Part shown: positions 42,442 to 53,882 of the stretch, piece after piece | Layout: each line of letters starts with the position of its first letter | Numbering within the stretch: position 1 is the stretch's first letter | Source: Chondrus crispus | Taxonomy: Eukaryota > Rhodophyta > Florideophyceae > Gigartinales > Gigartinaceae | NCBI RefSeq assembly: GCF_000350225.1 | Contig: NW_005178809.1 | Coordinates: 1 to 64,000, forward strand | DNA: 64,000 nt | Direction: 5' to 3' | Translations under genes and position numbers: made by a program | The notes under the pieces: generated by a model | What the model was told of the DNA's origin: nothing | Databases searched by the model: none | Seen by the model: the letters and a program-made list of their open reading frames with translations, nothing else

Positions 42442-44106
42442 TTAGACTGGCTTGGCATCCTTTGTCAGCGAAGACACATCTACATTCTTCTCCGACATGA
42501 GCTTTGCAATTGCGTCCTGGCTTCCAATCGTCATGTATACGGTCCGCATGCAATTTTCGTAGTGCTCATTTCGTTCGCAATCTTTTCCGTGCCAGTTGTG
42601 CTGCAACCCGGGCTCCAGCGTACGCAGCACTGCGTACTTTTCATTGTCCCGGAATTGGTTGTATATAAACACGTCTTCCGAGCCCCACCCTGTGAAGTCG
42701 GTTTCCTCATTGCCGCCAAACCCGCCAACCTTACTAAAATCCCCTTTGTACATGCACGCCATTCCATAGCTGCTCCGCCGCCACAACCCGTCCTTGCTCG
42801 ACAACGATTTACCGTATGGGTATAGCGAAAACATGATCGGGAACCACACCTGGTATCCTTTAACGATATTGACGCGACAATTTTGCAAAAAGTTACCGCC
42901 AATAGACAGGTCAGCGTCAGACATGAAGATGACGTCATCTTCGGGGACTGTCTTGGCGGCCTCGCGCATGGCGACGGCCCTCGAAAAGTTGCCCAATTCG
43001 TCCCCATTCGACGTGATAATCGCAAAGCGTTCCGCCGTGAGCTCCGAGCGCTCCTTTGCCGCCTTGGCGACAAAGCTCTTCTCTTCCTTGGTGGTGGACA
43101 CGACTACCTTGACGAGATCCGTCTTGGCTGCCTTGAAGTAGTCAGCAAACATGTTGAGAAATGCGGCCAAGCGATGCGGGCGGTTAGAATAGGCAAGCAG
43201 CACATGAATTTTGACCATCTCCCTCGGCCTCGTGAACGAGACTTCGCACGGCCGGCCGTAGCCGCTGCTGACGGTGACGACTCTCCGGGCACGGCTGACC
43301 TGGCCCGTCTCCGTCTTGTTAATGGAGCCTCCAATGTTAAGAATGATCTGTGTGCCGTCGCGGCGGGTGGTACGAATGTAGGAGATGGGGACTTCGACGT
43401 CCTTGAGCACGCCACCAGCATCCTTCTCTACGACAGCTGTCGCCACGGTGACAGCATCCTCCAGCTGCTTGTCCAGCCCCGCGCCCAAGGAATCCACGGT
43501 CTGCACGGCGGGGCGGTCGGGGTGGAACAAGTATCGCTTGCGATCGATGGTGGCGAAGGTGTCCTCAAAGTCACGCGGCTGCTTGGCGCTCTTGCGGCCG
43601 TCGATCTCCTTCTGATCCGGGCCGCGGCGGAGGCTCTGGTGCATCACGGCGTGATCTGGGTCGACCATGCATTTCTGAAAGAAGGGGTCGGAGACGTCGT
43701 CGACGATGACGTACTCGCGCTCGTCCGGGCGGTTGAGCGGGTGCTCCTTGTCGATGATCTCGGAGCGCTCGCGGTAGTACTGGGGCAGGGCGGCAGGGTC
43801 GAGCTGCTTGCGGAAGTGTGCGGCGGCGTGGGTGTAGCGCGTGAGCCCGTCCGGGGCCAGGGTGTCGCCCGTCTGGGCGGTGAGGACGAAGAGGAAGGCG
43901 AGCGAGGCGGCCAGGAGGAGGAAGACCAGCGACTGGCGCGACAGCGGGAGGCGCTTGATGAGGGCCGGCGAGTGCTGCGAGGACGGCATGGGGCGGAAGG
44001 ACTTGCGGCGCGACGCGGACGGCGGGAACGGGGCGAAGACGGTGGAGGTTGCGGGCGGGTGCGGGGCGGGGCGGGAGAAGCGGCGTGGTTGTGACGGGTG
44101 TTTCAT
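42442..44106 (-). CDS. Golgi glycosyltransferase, chondroitin GalNAc-transferase/GT7-like
   Basis: Up to 554 codons from ATG at 44106. A second ATG at 43989 puts a short basic tail right before the membrane anchor SLVFLLLAASLAFLFVLTA and is an equally good start. It is a type II Golgi enzyme with a stem and a C-terminal catalytic domain: VKIHVLLAYSNRPHRLAAFL, DVIFMSDADLSIGGNFL (DxD metal site), YQVWFPIMFSLYPYG, WRRSSYGMACMYKGDFSKVG and GWGSEDVFIYNQF (GWGxED, catalytic acid), then HNWHGKDC. These match the chondroitin N-acetylgalactosaminyltransferase (CHGN, GT7-like) fold, which adds GalNAc or Gal in beta-1,4 linkage. In red algae this family has been discussed for sulfated galactan synthesis; that role is inference here. 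Confidence 0.82.
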   Translation of the reverse strand: MKHPSQPRRFSRPAPHPPATSTVFAPFPPSASRRKSFRPMPSSQHSPALIKRLPLSRQSLVFLLLAASLAFLFVLTAQTGDTLAPDGLTRYTHAAAHFRKQLDPAALPQYYRERSEIIDKEHPLNRPDEREYVIVDDVSDPFFQKCMVDPDHAVMHQSLRRGPDQKEIDGRKSAKQPRDFEDTFATIDRKRYLFHPDRPAVQTVDSLGAGLDKQLEDAVTVATAVVEKDAGGVLKDVEVPISYIRTTRRDGTQIILNIGGSINKTETGQVSRARRVVTVSSGYGRPCEVSFTRPREMVKIHVLLAYSNRPHRLAAFLNMFADYFKAAKTDLVKVVVSTTKEEKSFVAKAAKERSELTAERFAIITSNGDELGNFSRAVAMREAAKTVPEDDVIFMSDADLSIGGNFLQNCRVNIVKGYQVWFPIMFSLYPYGKSLSSKDGLWRRSSYGMACMYKGDFSKVGGFGGNEETDFTGWGSEDVFIYNQFRDNEKYAVLRTLEPGLQHNWHGKDCERNEHYENCMRTVYMTIGSQDAIAKLMSEKNVDVSSLTKDAKPV

Positions 44107-45760
44107 GACGGAAGGCGGGATGGGGCGGCGGCGGGCGAAGGGCGAAGCGAGGAAGAGGGGAAGGTGCGGCGGAAGGAGGAGAGGATTTCGTGGAGGTGAA
44201 CGTGAGAAGTTGGCATAGGTGAGGGGTGACGGGATTGGGTGTAACGCTGCGGGGGGATGAGGTAAGGGAAGCGCGTGAGAGGAAATTTCGGAAGAGAGGA
44301 AGTTACTCACGGCGGGGGCCGTACAGTAAGGAGAGGAGGAAGACTGCCTCAAGGGCGTCACTGGTGAACCGCTTTACAGAAATCCACGACGAATGGAGGT
44401 CTTTCAATGAGCAGATCGCGGGCGCTGCTTACACCGCAGACTGCCGAATTACCAGGGAGCAGCCGGGGCAGTCACGGCGGCCATCGCCGCGGGAATTCAA
44501 AAGCGGCTTCACAGGGGCGTGAGGTGTAAACCTCGAGACGCACGGGGAATCGTCCAAGTGTCTCGCGCCATAATGGCGCGCACTCCCCCGCCTCGGCTGC
44601 GCCCGCATTGCTGTTCGCCCTGTTGCATGCGGCGGCCGCCCTTCCGCCCTTCCGCGCATCCACGCAGACGCTAACAAAATATCGTCCTTCCTTGACCTCT
44701 TCCGTTTAATGTTTCAATCTCATTACTGAACTAAGTATCCTTCTTTGTTGGGGCCTCTCGCCCCTAGGCCAGGCTGTCTATAGCCTCGGAGGTGCCTCGC
44801 GCACCTCCCAAGAATCCAGGTACATAGCTCAGGCTCAGGTGAGCATTGTTGTCGCCGCGCATTACAGCTATATCATTGTCAGACGCCCACGCCGTCGGCC
44901 ACGCAGACAGAAACGCCGACAGACAGAAACACATCCGGCTCTGGCAAGCGCCTCCGTCTACAGTACATCGCATGGACCACCGTCACTGTAACGCTGCCAC
45001 ACGCACACGTGTGCGCCTCCACCGGCATGCGCGCCACGCAGAGGCAGCGACTGCATCTTAAAACCACGTATCCGCGCCCGCAGGCCCAAATTCAGAAACG
45101 TGGCAAATTTGCTCGGAAGAGATTCTTTGTTGACAATGCCTGACATCAGGCATTTCCAAAAACGACCGGAAACGACATGCACGTCTCACTAAAACACATC
45201 CTTCCTGCACAAGTCAAGGGCGGCGGCGAGTGCATTTTTCTGCTTCTCCAGAAAACAAAGGTCGGGTCATTTTGACATGTACAGTAGTCTCTACTGTGCA
45301 TGACAAGTCATCTCAAACGCGGCCAATTGTTCAAACTCACAATGCATGACGCACTACAGTAGTCTTGAGACGCATCCATTTGTTGTCGGAGCCCATCGCT
45401 CGTGATTAGCTGCGTCCGTTTTTTCCCGATGCGCGCTCCAGAACGAAACATCTTCTTCGCCCATGCTCACCCCTGCTCCTACGATGAGATGATGACCAAA
45501 TTTTCTGTCCGGGTCTTGTGACCCACTCGCGACGTGACGGTTTACCGCATCATCTCTGAGTAACGTGATGATATACCCCGTCCACAGCCACTGTAGACCC
45601 TTGAATCATTTTACCGTATGCGCTACTCTACTGTGTCCTCATATCGACACATCCCCCTTGTCTCCCTCCCGGTCTCCCGGTCTCCCTACTCAGTCCAAGT
45701 TGCATCCACAACTCAAATCATCGTCTCCCTACTTTTCTGTTTCGCCACTCTTTTTCTGCC
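44107..45760. other. Intergenic, no gene recognised
   Basis: 5' flank of the glycosyltransferase (GC-rich to about 44660) and 3' flank of the NB-ARC gene. Small stem-loops near 44750-44810 are not tRNA-like. A 7-bp stem with a 3-base loop (ACAGTAG, TCT, CTACTGT) lies near 45283-45299. Nothing else supported. Confidence 0.4.
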
Positions 45761-48700
45761 TCAGTTGTCCAACAACAACATTTCGATGTCGCTGACTTGA
45801 ATTTTAGGTAGTGGCACAGGCGACACAAGTTCCCTGCCCGCCCCGGGCGTGACTAGATCCACGTACTGCAGCCGCGACTCTTGGTTGAGAATCCACAGGC
45901 GCTTCATTTTCTCGTCGAAGAGCACCGCATTATTCGCAACGCCGTTTTGGATGTATCGATGTGGCATGGCTTTCTTGTCCAGCCTACCCATCACTCGTGC
46001 ACCGTAGTAAATTGATTCTCCATTCTTCAAACTCAACCCCAGGGGAGTACCCCAGTCGTCCATGTGCACCCGTTCACACGCTTCTGGCTGCCAGTTCCAC
46101 TCATTCCCACTAACTCCTGCAGTTTGGAGAAGCGTCATTTGCATGGTAAACTGCCCCAACTGCGGTCGGAATATCACATCGATCGTGTTATCTATGAGGA
46201 ATTCAAGTTTTTCAATGGACGCATTCACAAAGTTTGGGAAGTCTGTCTCGGAGATACCAGGTACGCGCTTAGCTCGCGTCCATCCACTCCTGCCGATCCG
46301 ATGCGCAATGTAGATGTCTGTCTTGCTTAAATCATCGTCAAAAAAGTTTCGATGACGCACTGTGTATGCAATGATCCGGCTATCGGTACTGACAGACACA
46401 TGCTCCACAACATCCGCGTTGTCCTGAATATTGATATACAAGCTCGGAATGTCTTCAAGTCCAGGAGCCCAAACCATTTGCATCGCTTCATACCTCGTGA
46501 TAGGGTCACATAGATTTCGGAAGCGAATCCTGTCTGGCTCTACTGTCACAAGCGTTTCCTTATCCCATGACAAGCAGTACGCATTGACTTTTGCGCAAAG
46601 TCCCGATTCCATCCCTTTTTCGAGATTTCCAAACTGGTGTGGTACTCCGTTCGACACGCACAGTTGATTTTTCGATGCTGAAAAGAGTTCCGAGCCGTCC
46701 TCGCTAATGGCCAGTCCTCTGATGCTGGACTCATGTAAGCGAAAAGGCTTTCCAATTCTTGTGCCGCTGCTCACATTCCAATACTGCACAGACTTGTCGA
46801 CCCCTCCAGAGTACAGAACGCGGTTGTTATGACTGAAGAGAATAGCGGAGACCGCACCTCGGTGTCCAACTAATGTCTTCTTTACCATTCCAGTTGCTGC
46901 ATTGCAGATCTGCAGTTTCCCATTTGCCATAGCAAAAGCTACGAGACTACCATCTCCACTCACTGCCATACGGTCCACTCTACCATCAATTGATGTTGCA
47001 AAGCCGTGGCTCTTACCAGTCTTCGTTTCCCATTTCCGAACATAGCCTTCGGAACAAAGTGAGAAAAATGTATCTTCATCTCGGCCTGCGCAGATAGCCA
47101 TTACAGGCGAAGGTTTGCCCTGCACCTCGTCAAATGCGTCATCCTTGTCGGGAAGACCCACATGAAAAACGCTCGTCACAATTTCCCACGTTGTCAGGTC
47201 CAGTACCATTATCTTCCCTTGATCTGAACCAAAAGCAATCATGTTCTTTCCAACAATGGCCATGCATTTTGCGCGATGACAGCCTACAAATGGCATACAT
47301 TCACGTACTCGGTTTTGGCCACGCCAAACTACTGCCATTCCTTTCGCAGAAAGAACGATAACCTCGTCTGCATGTGTCAAAAACGAAATGACCCAATCTC
47401 TGGCTGTCCAATCACTGCTCTTGCGCTCAAATGGCCATCTGATGTCCAAATCCGAATCCCCATATAGATGCGAACGAGATTTTCTACGACCGCTATAGCT
47501 GTCAAGAACTTCGATGTTTGCTTCACTGCTTGATGTCTCTGCATGAGCGACTAGGACTTCATCCTTCCTCGGAGAGGATGCCATGGCTTCTATTGGGGTG
47601 ACTGTATTCAAAATGCGCTTCAGACTCTGATCGGGACTGTCCAGCATTCCCTCCATGGGGCGACACCATGGCCGCTGGGCGTACTTTTCGACACTATGTA
47701 GGCACCAATCAAACAGACCCGTCTCTCCATTTGGCGTGCATAGTCGACCATGAAGCTGGTAAACACATTCATTTCGATTCGACGCGCATGCCGGCATGAT
47801 CATTTTAAGCACCTCGATCAAGTATTCGACATCATTCTCGACTGCCGCCAGGGAGCATTCTCCGCTGGATATACGGAAACGCTTGTCCCTTCTCTTTATA
47901 AACGCAGAAATTGTACTTGCGTCGTTGAGTAGTTGGTGGAAGGGTGTATGTGTCTTGTCGAAGTTAAGTGTCTCAATGCGCTGGTAGTCCAAAAGTACCT
48001 CAATTGCAGTGGTTATTTCCTGTGCAAGCGTGAGATGGTAAACTATGTTATTCAGCATGTATGTATCGCTCATGACGTTATCGTCTACCCAAAACTGAGC
48101 ATCATCGTCTTTTGCAGGGGCCCCGCGAGAGGAGAAACGTTGTCTACTTGTCGAGAGAAGTTTTTGATGCCAAGAAGAAACACTCCTAGTATTCTCCGCA
48201 TTGTGGACTGCACAGGCATGAATCATATCATGCATCTTGTAAGATGCGCTGGGCTCATCATTGTTGGAGTCAAGACGGTAGATGAGGTTTCTGAAACACA
48301 GTAGGTCGACAACAAGTTGGGCTTGGTCAATTGTTACTCCCCAGACCGCAGACAGAATATGGAGCGGGATTTCAGTGCCCCTCTTGAATACACAGAAGGA
48401 ACAGAACAATTCTTCTGGAACAATCATCAAATGGTTTGGCCAAATTGGTTTGAGAGTTGCAATGCTTGACATGACCACTTCGTACACAGCGGCGTGGCCG
48501 TGGGAGAGATTCGACGGTGCTACTGATCGGCTCATGGCGTCCCAGTACTCAACCCAGAGAGTGTCCTGAGAAAGTGAGCATGTTTGCAAAGACTGAAATG
48601 CTCTCCCAGCTATGCACAACGTCAACGGAAGCCCTGCACATTTCTCCAAAATCGCAGTGGCAGCCTGTAAGTTCTCGTGAGACATGGCTTGAAAGTTATG

Positions 48701-49354
48701 GGGACCAGCAGCACCAGCGTGTTTACAAAAGATGCGTTTCGCAAGTGACCCAGTCGGGGGATGTGGGTGTAGCTCAATCTCTGGAGCATCCATGATGTGG
48801 TGACCCGAAGTGGATATCAAAAGCTTGAACTTCGTGTCACAATTCCTCACAGACACGACGAGGCCCTGAATGAACCTGTACATGCTTCCATCTCTAGGAG
48901 AGACATCGTCCAAAATAAGTAACATCGGTTGGCTAGACTTGTTCAGTACTTCCGCCAGACAAAGTATGGCTTTGCGTTGAGATGTTTCGTCTAGGGCAGA
49001 AGCGACAAAGGCGTTTGCCCATGCAAGATTGGTGTGGTTTTGAACGAAGCGGACGAGTTCCATAATGAAAGCGGGATAGGCCTGTTGCCCTCCTAGCTCA
49101 ATAAAGGTCATGGCGCCATGGAAGTTGCGCTTGATGACGGGGTCTCGTGCAATCGAGCGCAGAGTGGTTGATTTTCCTACCCCTCCGGGGCCGATGAGGG
49201 CAATAGCATTGAAAGCTGGAGAAGTTGACTCGAGAAACTGCCTCACCCGAGTCTCTGCTGTCTCTTCTGAGTCAGGACTTGCCGGCTCAATTTGCATATC
49301 TGGAGCTCGCGGCGGGGAAGGCGCAGTAGGTTGAATTGCAACGATGCCGCTCAT
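45761..49354 (-). CDS. NB-ARC-WD40 STAND NTPase (APAF1-like architecture)
   Basis: 1,197 codons from the first in-frame ATG (49354). The frame is open further up to a stop near 49480 without another ATG, so an upstream exon is possible. The nucleotide-binding part has Walker A GPGGVGKST (about 49192-49166), Walker B LLILDDVS, KLLISTSGH, CAGLPLTLCIAGRAF (GLPL) and MHDMIHACAVH (MHD). A long helical linker precedes a beta-propeller with readable WD repeats, e.g. VGHRGAVSAILFSHNNRVLY and SGGVDKSVQYWNVSSG. Such proteins are ATP-switched scaffolds that oligomerise on sensing a ligand, as in APAF1 or fungal NLR-like immunity. No N-terminal effector domain (CARD, TIR) is visible in 54 residues before Walker A. 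Ligand unknown. Confidence 0.88.
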   Translation of the reverse strand: MSGIVAIQPTAPSPPRAPDMQIEPASPDSEETAETRVRQFLESTSPAFNAIALIGPGGVGKSTTLRSIARDPVIKRNFHGAMTFIELGGQQAYPAFIMELVRFVQNHTNLAWANAFVASALDETSQRKAILCLAEVLNKSSQPMLLILDDVSPRDGSMYRFIQGLVVSVRNCDTKFKLLISTSGHHIMDAPEIELHPHPPTGSLAKRIFCKHAGAAGPHNFQAMSHENLQAATAILEKCAGLPLTLCIAGRAFQSLQTCSLSQDTLWVEYWDAMSRSVAPSNLSHGHAAVYEVVMSSIATLKPIWPNHLMIVPEELFCSFCVFKRGTEIPLHILSAVWGVTIDQAQLVVDLLCFRNLIYRLDSNNDEPSASYKMHDMIHACAVHNAENTRSVSSWHQKLLSTSRQRFSSRGAPAKDDDAQFWVDDNVMSDTYMLNNIVYHLTLAQEITTAIEVLLDYQRIETLNFDKTHTPFHQLLNDASTISAFIKRRDKRFRISSGECSLAAVENDVEYLIEVLKMIMPACASNRNECVYQLHGRLCTPNGETGLFDWCLHSVEKYAQRPWCRPMEGMLDSPDQSLKRILNTVTPIEAMASSPRKDEVLVAHAETSSSEANIEVLDSYSGRRKSRSHLYGDSDLDIRWPFERKSSDWTARDWVISFLTHADEVIVLSAKGMAVVWRGQNRVRECMPFVGCHRAKCMAIVGKNMIAFGSDQGKIMVLDLTTWEIVTSVFHVGLPDKDDAFDEVQGKPSPVMAICAGRDEDTFFSLCSEGYVRKWETKTGKSHGFATSIDGRVDRMAVSGDGSLVAFAMANGKLQICNAATGMVKKTLVGHRGAVSAILFSHNNRVLYSGGVDKSVQYWNVSSGTRIGKPFRLHESSIRGLAISEDGSELFSASKNQLCVSNGVPHQFGNLEKGMESGLCAKVNAYCLSWDKETLVTVEPDRIRFRNLCDPITRYEAMQMVWAPGLEDIPSLYINIQDNADVVEHVSVSTDSRIIAYTVRHRNFFDDDLSKTDIYIAHRIGRSGWTRAKRVPGISETDFPNFVNASIEKLEFLIDNTIDVIFRPQLGQFTMQMTLLQTAGVSGNEWNWQPEACERVHMDDWGTPLGLSLKNGESIYYGARVMGRLDKKAMPHRYIQNGVANNAVLFDEKMKRLWILNQESRLQYVDLVTPGAGRELVSPVPLPKIQVSDIEMLLLDN

Positions 49355-49920
49355 CTCGGACTGAAGTACGATAGGCAAGCAAGGGCCCGACTTCTGTTGT
49401 AGAGCAGCTTGCCCTGCTTCGGATTCATCCAACGAGAAAGAATTTTCTAAACCTGTTCCCAGAGAGATGATCCGCTGCTAATAAGTCCGTGAAAAATAAT
49501 TCACTGATGAACCCTCCCTCTTGTTGGAAGAGCAACAAGGTGCACCCCTCAAAGGCAGCCGGAGCGAGTCCTCGAAGGATGACATTGCTTTTTTTTCAAG
49601 TCTCTGATCCAGACAATGGACATAATTTCAGCCGCTGCGATTGGAGGTTACCATTGCCAAGGAACCCTCTCAAAATTCCCGTTTTTCAGTAATAAGTAGG
49701 CCTGTTATGGCCACTCTTCTTTCTACACGTGTCTACTGCTTGCACCATATTTGCAGTGAAAAAATTAGCTAAATTACTTCATTCCGAAGCCTTCGTCGGC
49801 CGAGCATGCCTCCAACGCCGGCAACGTATCCACACGTACTGTACGTGTAGTTGCACACTGCTTAGAGAACCATCCTGTTCTTCCTCTTCGCGCGCGGCAG
49901 GTTTCTATACCGCCAGCATC

Positions 49921-52900
49921 ATGTCAAAACAGCCCGCAAGGTCGGATGCCGTGGCTTCCGAGCGCGTGGCCTTCGGCACTGGCGCGTCTGGCTACGATGC
50001 AGACTTATACGATGACCTTGGACCGAAATCGCAACGCCAAGGATACGTCACATCCATTGATCCCGTCACCAACTCGGCAGACGACCAGGATGCTCTGCAA
50101 GTTGCGCAACAACATGCAATTGACCCAAGAAGCTTCCCCATCACCGCTCCGCGCCATCTTATCGACGAAGCCGAAGCTGCCGCGGCAGTCTTGCATACGG
50201 ACGATCCTTTCAAGCCATATGTACCGAAAACCATCGCGGAACAGGAAAATTCATATTTAGCTGGCAGAAGAAAAAGGCTACAGACCGCGGAGAAAGGTGA
50301 GGCCGCGGAAAGGATGAAGCAGCGCATATGCGAGCGTGAAGAGGCTCAGCGTATACAATCAGGCGCGTCCGCCGACGATAAGGGCAACACCGCTAACCCG
50401 TCACAGTCTACCCATGTGAGCAGTGCTTTGAATTCCAGTTCAGCGACGGAATTACCGAAACCGCGACAGAAGCGCCGCCGCCGCTGGGATGTGACTCCCG
50501 AGATTGTTGCAGAGGAGGTCCAAGGACAGGCCCCGTTCGTAGCACCTGAGTCCATGATGGATCTGGCTGTGCCTGTCGAAGACTCGCTGCCCCCGTCAGC
50601 TGAAAGACCACCGACAGTGCCGGCTGTGCCCGTGAGGACATCTCGATGGGATGCACCCGCTTCTGCGACCCAACCGCTGTCGAGGTCGCGATGGGACGCC
50701 ACGCCAGCCTCCATGTCTACTACCCAGGGCCCCGCGAAGAGGTCGCGATGGGATAGGACACCAAATGTGCAGTCTGCATCGATATTCCAAACTCCGATGA
50801 CAAAAACCGGGTCCGCTATATTGGATACACCCATGCTGGGAAATGGATCGCTTGCGCCAGAGCTGCTTCATGCTTCAAGATGGCAAGCAGATATTGACAT
50901 ACGAAACAAACCGTTCACAGATGAGGAGCTTGACAGAATGTTACCTTCAGACGGATACACAATCCTTGAGGCTCCTGAGTCATACAAGCCGATACAGACG
51001 CCTGCTCGCAAGCTGCTTGCAACCCCGGTGATGTCCGAACCCTCCGTCTACGTCATGCCTGCTGAAGGAGGGATGTCGCGGGAGGGACTTGGTATTCCAG
51101 CAGAAATGCCAGAGGCATTACGGGGGTTGGATATGAAGCCAGAAGACTACACAAACTTTGCAAGCATCCTCGATAAGAATGCAGGAGACGATGACATCCC
51201 CGAAGAGCAAAGGGTGGAAAGACGAATCATGCGACTTCTCTTGAAGATTAAGAACGGGGCGCCATCTGTGAGAAAAGTGGCAATGCGTCAGATATCTGAG
51301 AAAGCCCGAGACTTCGGACCTGCACGTCTTTTTAATCAAATCTTGCCTCTCCTTATGTCGCCTACCCTCGAACATCAGGAACGGCATCTTTACGTGAAAG
51401 TCATTGATAGAATTCTTTACAAGCTGGATAATCTCGTAAGGCCGCATGTGCATAAGATTCTTGTTGTTATTGAGCCGATGTTAATTGACGACGATTACTA
51501 CGCTCGAGTCGAAGGACGCGAAATCATATCGAATCTAGCCAAGGCGGCAGGGCTGCCAACGATGATTAGCACAATGCGACCAGATATTGACCACCAAGAC
51601 GAATTTGTACGGAATACGACTGCGAGGGCATTTGCGGTGGTTACTTCTGCCCTTGGGATTCCGTCGATGCTCAAGTTTCTAAAGGCAGTCTGCCGAAGCA
51701 AAAAAACGTGGGAAGCGAGGCACACAGGCACGAAAGTAGTCCAGCAGATTGCGATTTTAATGGGGGTCGCCGTTCTTCCGCATTTGCGAGAGCTGGTCGA
51801 AATCATTGAGATAGGTTTGACTGACGAACAGGGAAAAGTGCGTCTAATTACAGCCTTTGCTCTGGCAGCTTTGGCAGAGGCTTCCGCACCCTATGGGATT
51901 GAATCTTTTGATTCTGTATTGAAGCCTCTGTGGCAAGGAATTCGATTGCATAAGGGCAAAACGCTGGGGGCTTTCTTGAAAGCGATCGGGTTCATCATCC
52001 CATTAATGGATCCCGAATACGCCAATTACTATGCGAGGGAGGTGACAACGATTCTAATACGAGAGTTCCGCTCTCCAGAGGAAGAAATGAAGGTGATAGT
52101 TCTGAAAGTTGTGATGCAGTGTGTGTCTTGTTCCGGTGTTGAGCCAAAATATGTCCGTGAAGAGATCGTTCCAGAATATTTTCGATGCTTCTGGATTCGA
52201 CGGATGGCCTTAGATCGGCGTAACTTTCGGGCGGTTGTCGACACAACATTGCAGATAGCCATCAAGATTGGGGGGGGCGATGTTATCGCGCGATTAACGG
52301 ACGATTTGAAGGATGAATCTGACCCGTACCGACGAATGGTAGTCGAAACAATTGAGAAAGTGACGGAGAAACTCGGTCTTTCTGACGTTGACAAGGGACT
52401 CGAATCTCGCTTAATAGATGGACTTCTATACGCGTTTCAGGCACAAGGCCATAGCAATGAGAGCGGTGGTGTCTTGCGCGCTTTGTCCATAGTTGTGGAA
52501 AGATTGGGGATACGTGCTAAATCGTACTTGGAACAAATCATTGGTATTGTTAAGTGGCGATTGAACAACCCGAGCACAAGGATTCGGGAACATGCTGCAG
52601 ACCTGATATCTAGAATTGCGGCGGTCATGAAAGCTTGCGACGAGGAACCACTGATGGCCCACATGGGGACGGTGTTATTTGAATATCTTGGCGAAGAATT
52701 TCCGGATGTCTTAGGATCCATTCTGAGGGCAATGAAAGCTATCGTGGAGGAGATCGGCATTGATCAGATGCAACCACCGGTAAATGAGCTACTGCCTCGT
52801 CTCACGCCCATCTTGAAAAATAGACACGAAAAGGTGCAGGAGAACTGCATCCTTGTGGTTGGAAGGATCGCTAGCAAAGGAGCACATTTTGTTTCTGCCA

Positions 52901-53685
52901 AAGAGTGGATGCGCATATGCTTTGAATTGCTTGAACTGCTCAAAGCACCGCGCAAAGCAATTCGCAAGTCAGCGGTTTCCACGTTCGGATTCATTGCGAA
53001 AGCGATTGGCCCCAGTAATGTGTTGACGACCTTGCTCAATAATCTTAAGGTTCAGGAAAGAACGCAACGCGTCTGCACAACGGTCGCGATTGCAATAGTT
53101 GCCGAGACATGTGAGCCCTATACGGTGTTACCGTCACTGATGAATGAGTATAGAATTCCCGAACTACACGTTCAAAATGGCATACTGAAGTCGCTCTCAT
53201 TTCTCTTTGAGTATATTCGCCACATGGCCGGGGACTACATTTACGCCGTGACGCCAATCCTTGAGGATGCATTAATTGACCGAGATCTTGTTCATCGACA
53301 AACAGCGTGTTCAGCCGTGGGCCATCTGGCATTGGGTGTGCGAGGTCTTGGAGCAGAGGATGCTTTGACCCATCTATTGAATCATGTTTGGCCGAATATC
53401 TTCGAGACAAGTCCCCATGTAATCAACGCTGTGATGTTCGCCATACAGGGTCTTACGGCTGCCCTGGGTCCAGGGCTTATGCTCCTCTACGTCCTGCAAG
53501 GGCTATTTCATCCTGCCCGGAAAGTACGGGAAGTATACTGGCGAATATATAATAGGCTTTACATTTACGCACAAGAGGGTCTTGTCCCGTTCTATCCAAG
53601 CATGCGATGTGCCTTGCTCGAGGAAGACGACGACGAATACGGGCCAGAACGATACGAACGCTCAGAGCTTTTGAATATCATTTAA
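49921..53685 (+). CDS. SF3B1: Splicing factor 3B subunit 1 (SF3B1/SF3b155)
   Basis: 1,254 codons from [19 protein letters not shown]; human SF3B1 has about 1,304. It is the HEAT-repeat scaffold of the U2 snRNP SF3b complex that clamps the branch-site helix. The N-terminal third holds four RWD motifs (about residues 188-191, 242-244, 257-259, 276-278; [30 protein letters not shown]), the ligands for U2AF-type UHM domains. From about residue 430 the HEAT array is nearly continuous with the family, e.g. [20 protein letters not shown] and [18 protein letters not shown]. Lys639 (codon 51835-51837, EQGKVRL) aligns with human Lys700. No intron. Divergent from the NB-ARC gene with about 570 bp between the ATGs. 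Confidence 0.97.
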   Translation: MSKQPARSDAVASERVAFGTGASGYDADLYDDLGPKSQRQGYVTSIDPVTNSADDQDALQVAQQHAIDPRSFPITAPRHLIDEAEAAAAVLHTDDPFKPYVPKTIAEQENSYLAGRRKRLQTAEKGEAAERMKQRICEREEAQRIQSGASADDKGNTANPSQSTHVSSALNSSSATELPKPRQKRRRRWDVTPEIVAEEVQGQAPFVAPESMMDLAVPVEDSLPPSAERPPTVPAVPVRTSRWDAPASATQPLSRSRWDATPASMSTTQGPAKRSRWDRTPNVQSASIFQTPMTKTGSAILDTPMLGNGSLAPELLHASRWQADIDIRNKPFTDEELDRMLPSDGYTILEAPESYKPIQTPARKLLATPVMSEPSVYVMPAEGGMSREGLGIPAEMPEALRGLDMKPEDYTNFASILDKNAGDDDIPEEQRVERRIMRLLLKIKNGAPSVRKVAMRQISEKARDFGPARLFNQILPLLMSPTLEHQERHLYVKVIDRILYKLDNLVRPHVHKILVVIEPMLIDDDYYARVEGREIISNLAKAAGLPTMISTMRPDIDHQDEFVRNTTARAFAVVTSALGIPSMLKFLKAVCRSKKTWEARHTGTKVVQQIAILMGVAVLPHLRELVEIIEIGLTDEQGKVRLITAFALAALAEASAPYGIESFDSVLKPLWQGIRLHKGKTLGAFLKAIGFIIPLMDPEYANYYAREVTTILIREFRSPEEEMKVIVLKVVMQCVSCSGVEPKYVREEIVPEYFRCFWIRRMALDRRNFRAVVDTTLQIAIKIGGGDVIARLTDDLKDESDPYRRMVVETIEKVTEKLGLSDVDKGLESRLIDGLLYAFQAQGHSNESGGVLRALSIVVERLGIRAKSYLEQIIGIVKWRLNNPSTRIREHAADLISRIAAVMKACDEEPLMAHMGTVLFEYLGEEFPDVLGSILRAMKAIVEEIGIDQMQPPVNELLPRLTPILKNRHEKVQENCILVVGRIASKGAHFVSAKEWMRICFELLELLKAPRKAIRKSAVSTFGFIAKAIGPSNVLTTLLNNLKVQERTQRVCTTVAIAIVAETCEPYTVLPSLMNEYRIPELHVQNGILKSLSFLFEYIRHMAGDYIYAVTPILEDALIDRDLVHRQTACSAVGHLALGVRGLGAEDALTHLLNHVWPNIFETSPHVINAVMFAIQGLTAALGPGLMLLYVLQGLFHPARKVREVYWRIYNRLYIYAQEGLVPFYPSMRCALLEEDDDEYGPERYERSELLNII

Positions 53686-53882
53686 TACAACGGCGTTCTG
53701 GCTGTAGCGCAATGCGCGCCACTGACCAGCCCTAACCATTTTAAGGGACGCACCTTCAACGAAAATCTGGGCACATGTTAGCACTGGAAGTAGGTTGCGG
53801 TGGTAGAAGGCTGTATTGTACATTTGAGGAAGAGAACAAGCATTGGTTGATTGGACTTCGTGTAAATATAACAAACTAAAGT

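Noticed and set aside
42883..44094. A 403-codon plus-strand frame opposite the glycosyltransferase
   Set aside because: It is antisense to a well-supported enzyme in GC-rich DNA, has no recognisable domain, and its Arg/Gly/Val composition is what the complementary strand would give.
44745..44830. tRNA-like cluster of short stems
   Set aside because: The stems do not form a cloverleaf, and A- and B-box consensus and an acceptor stem are missing.
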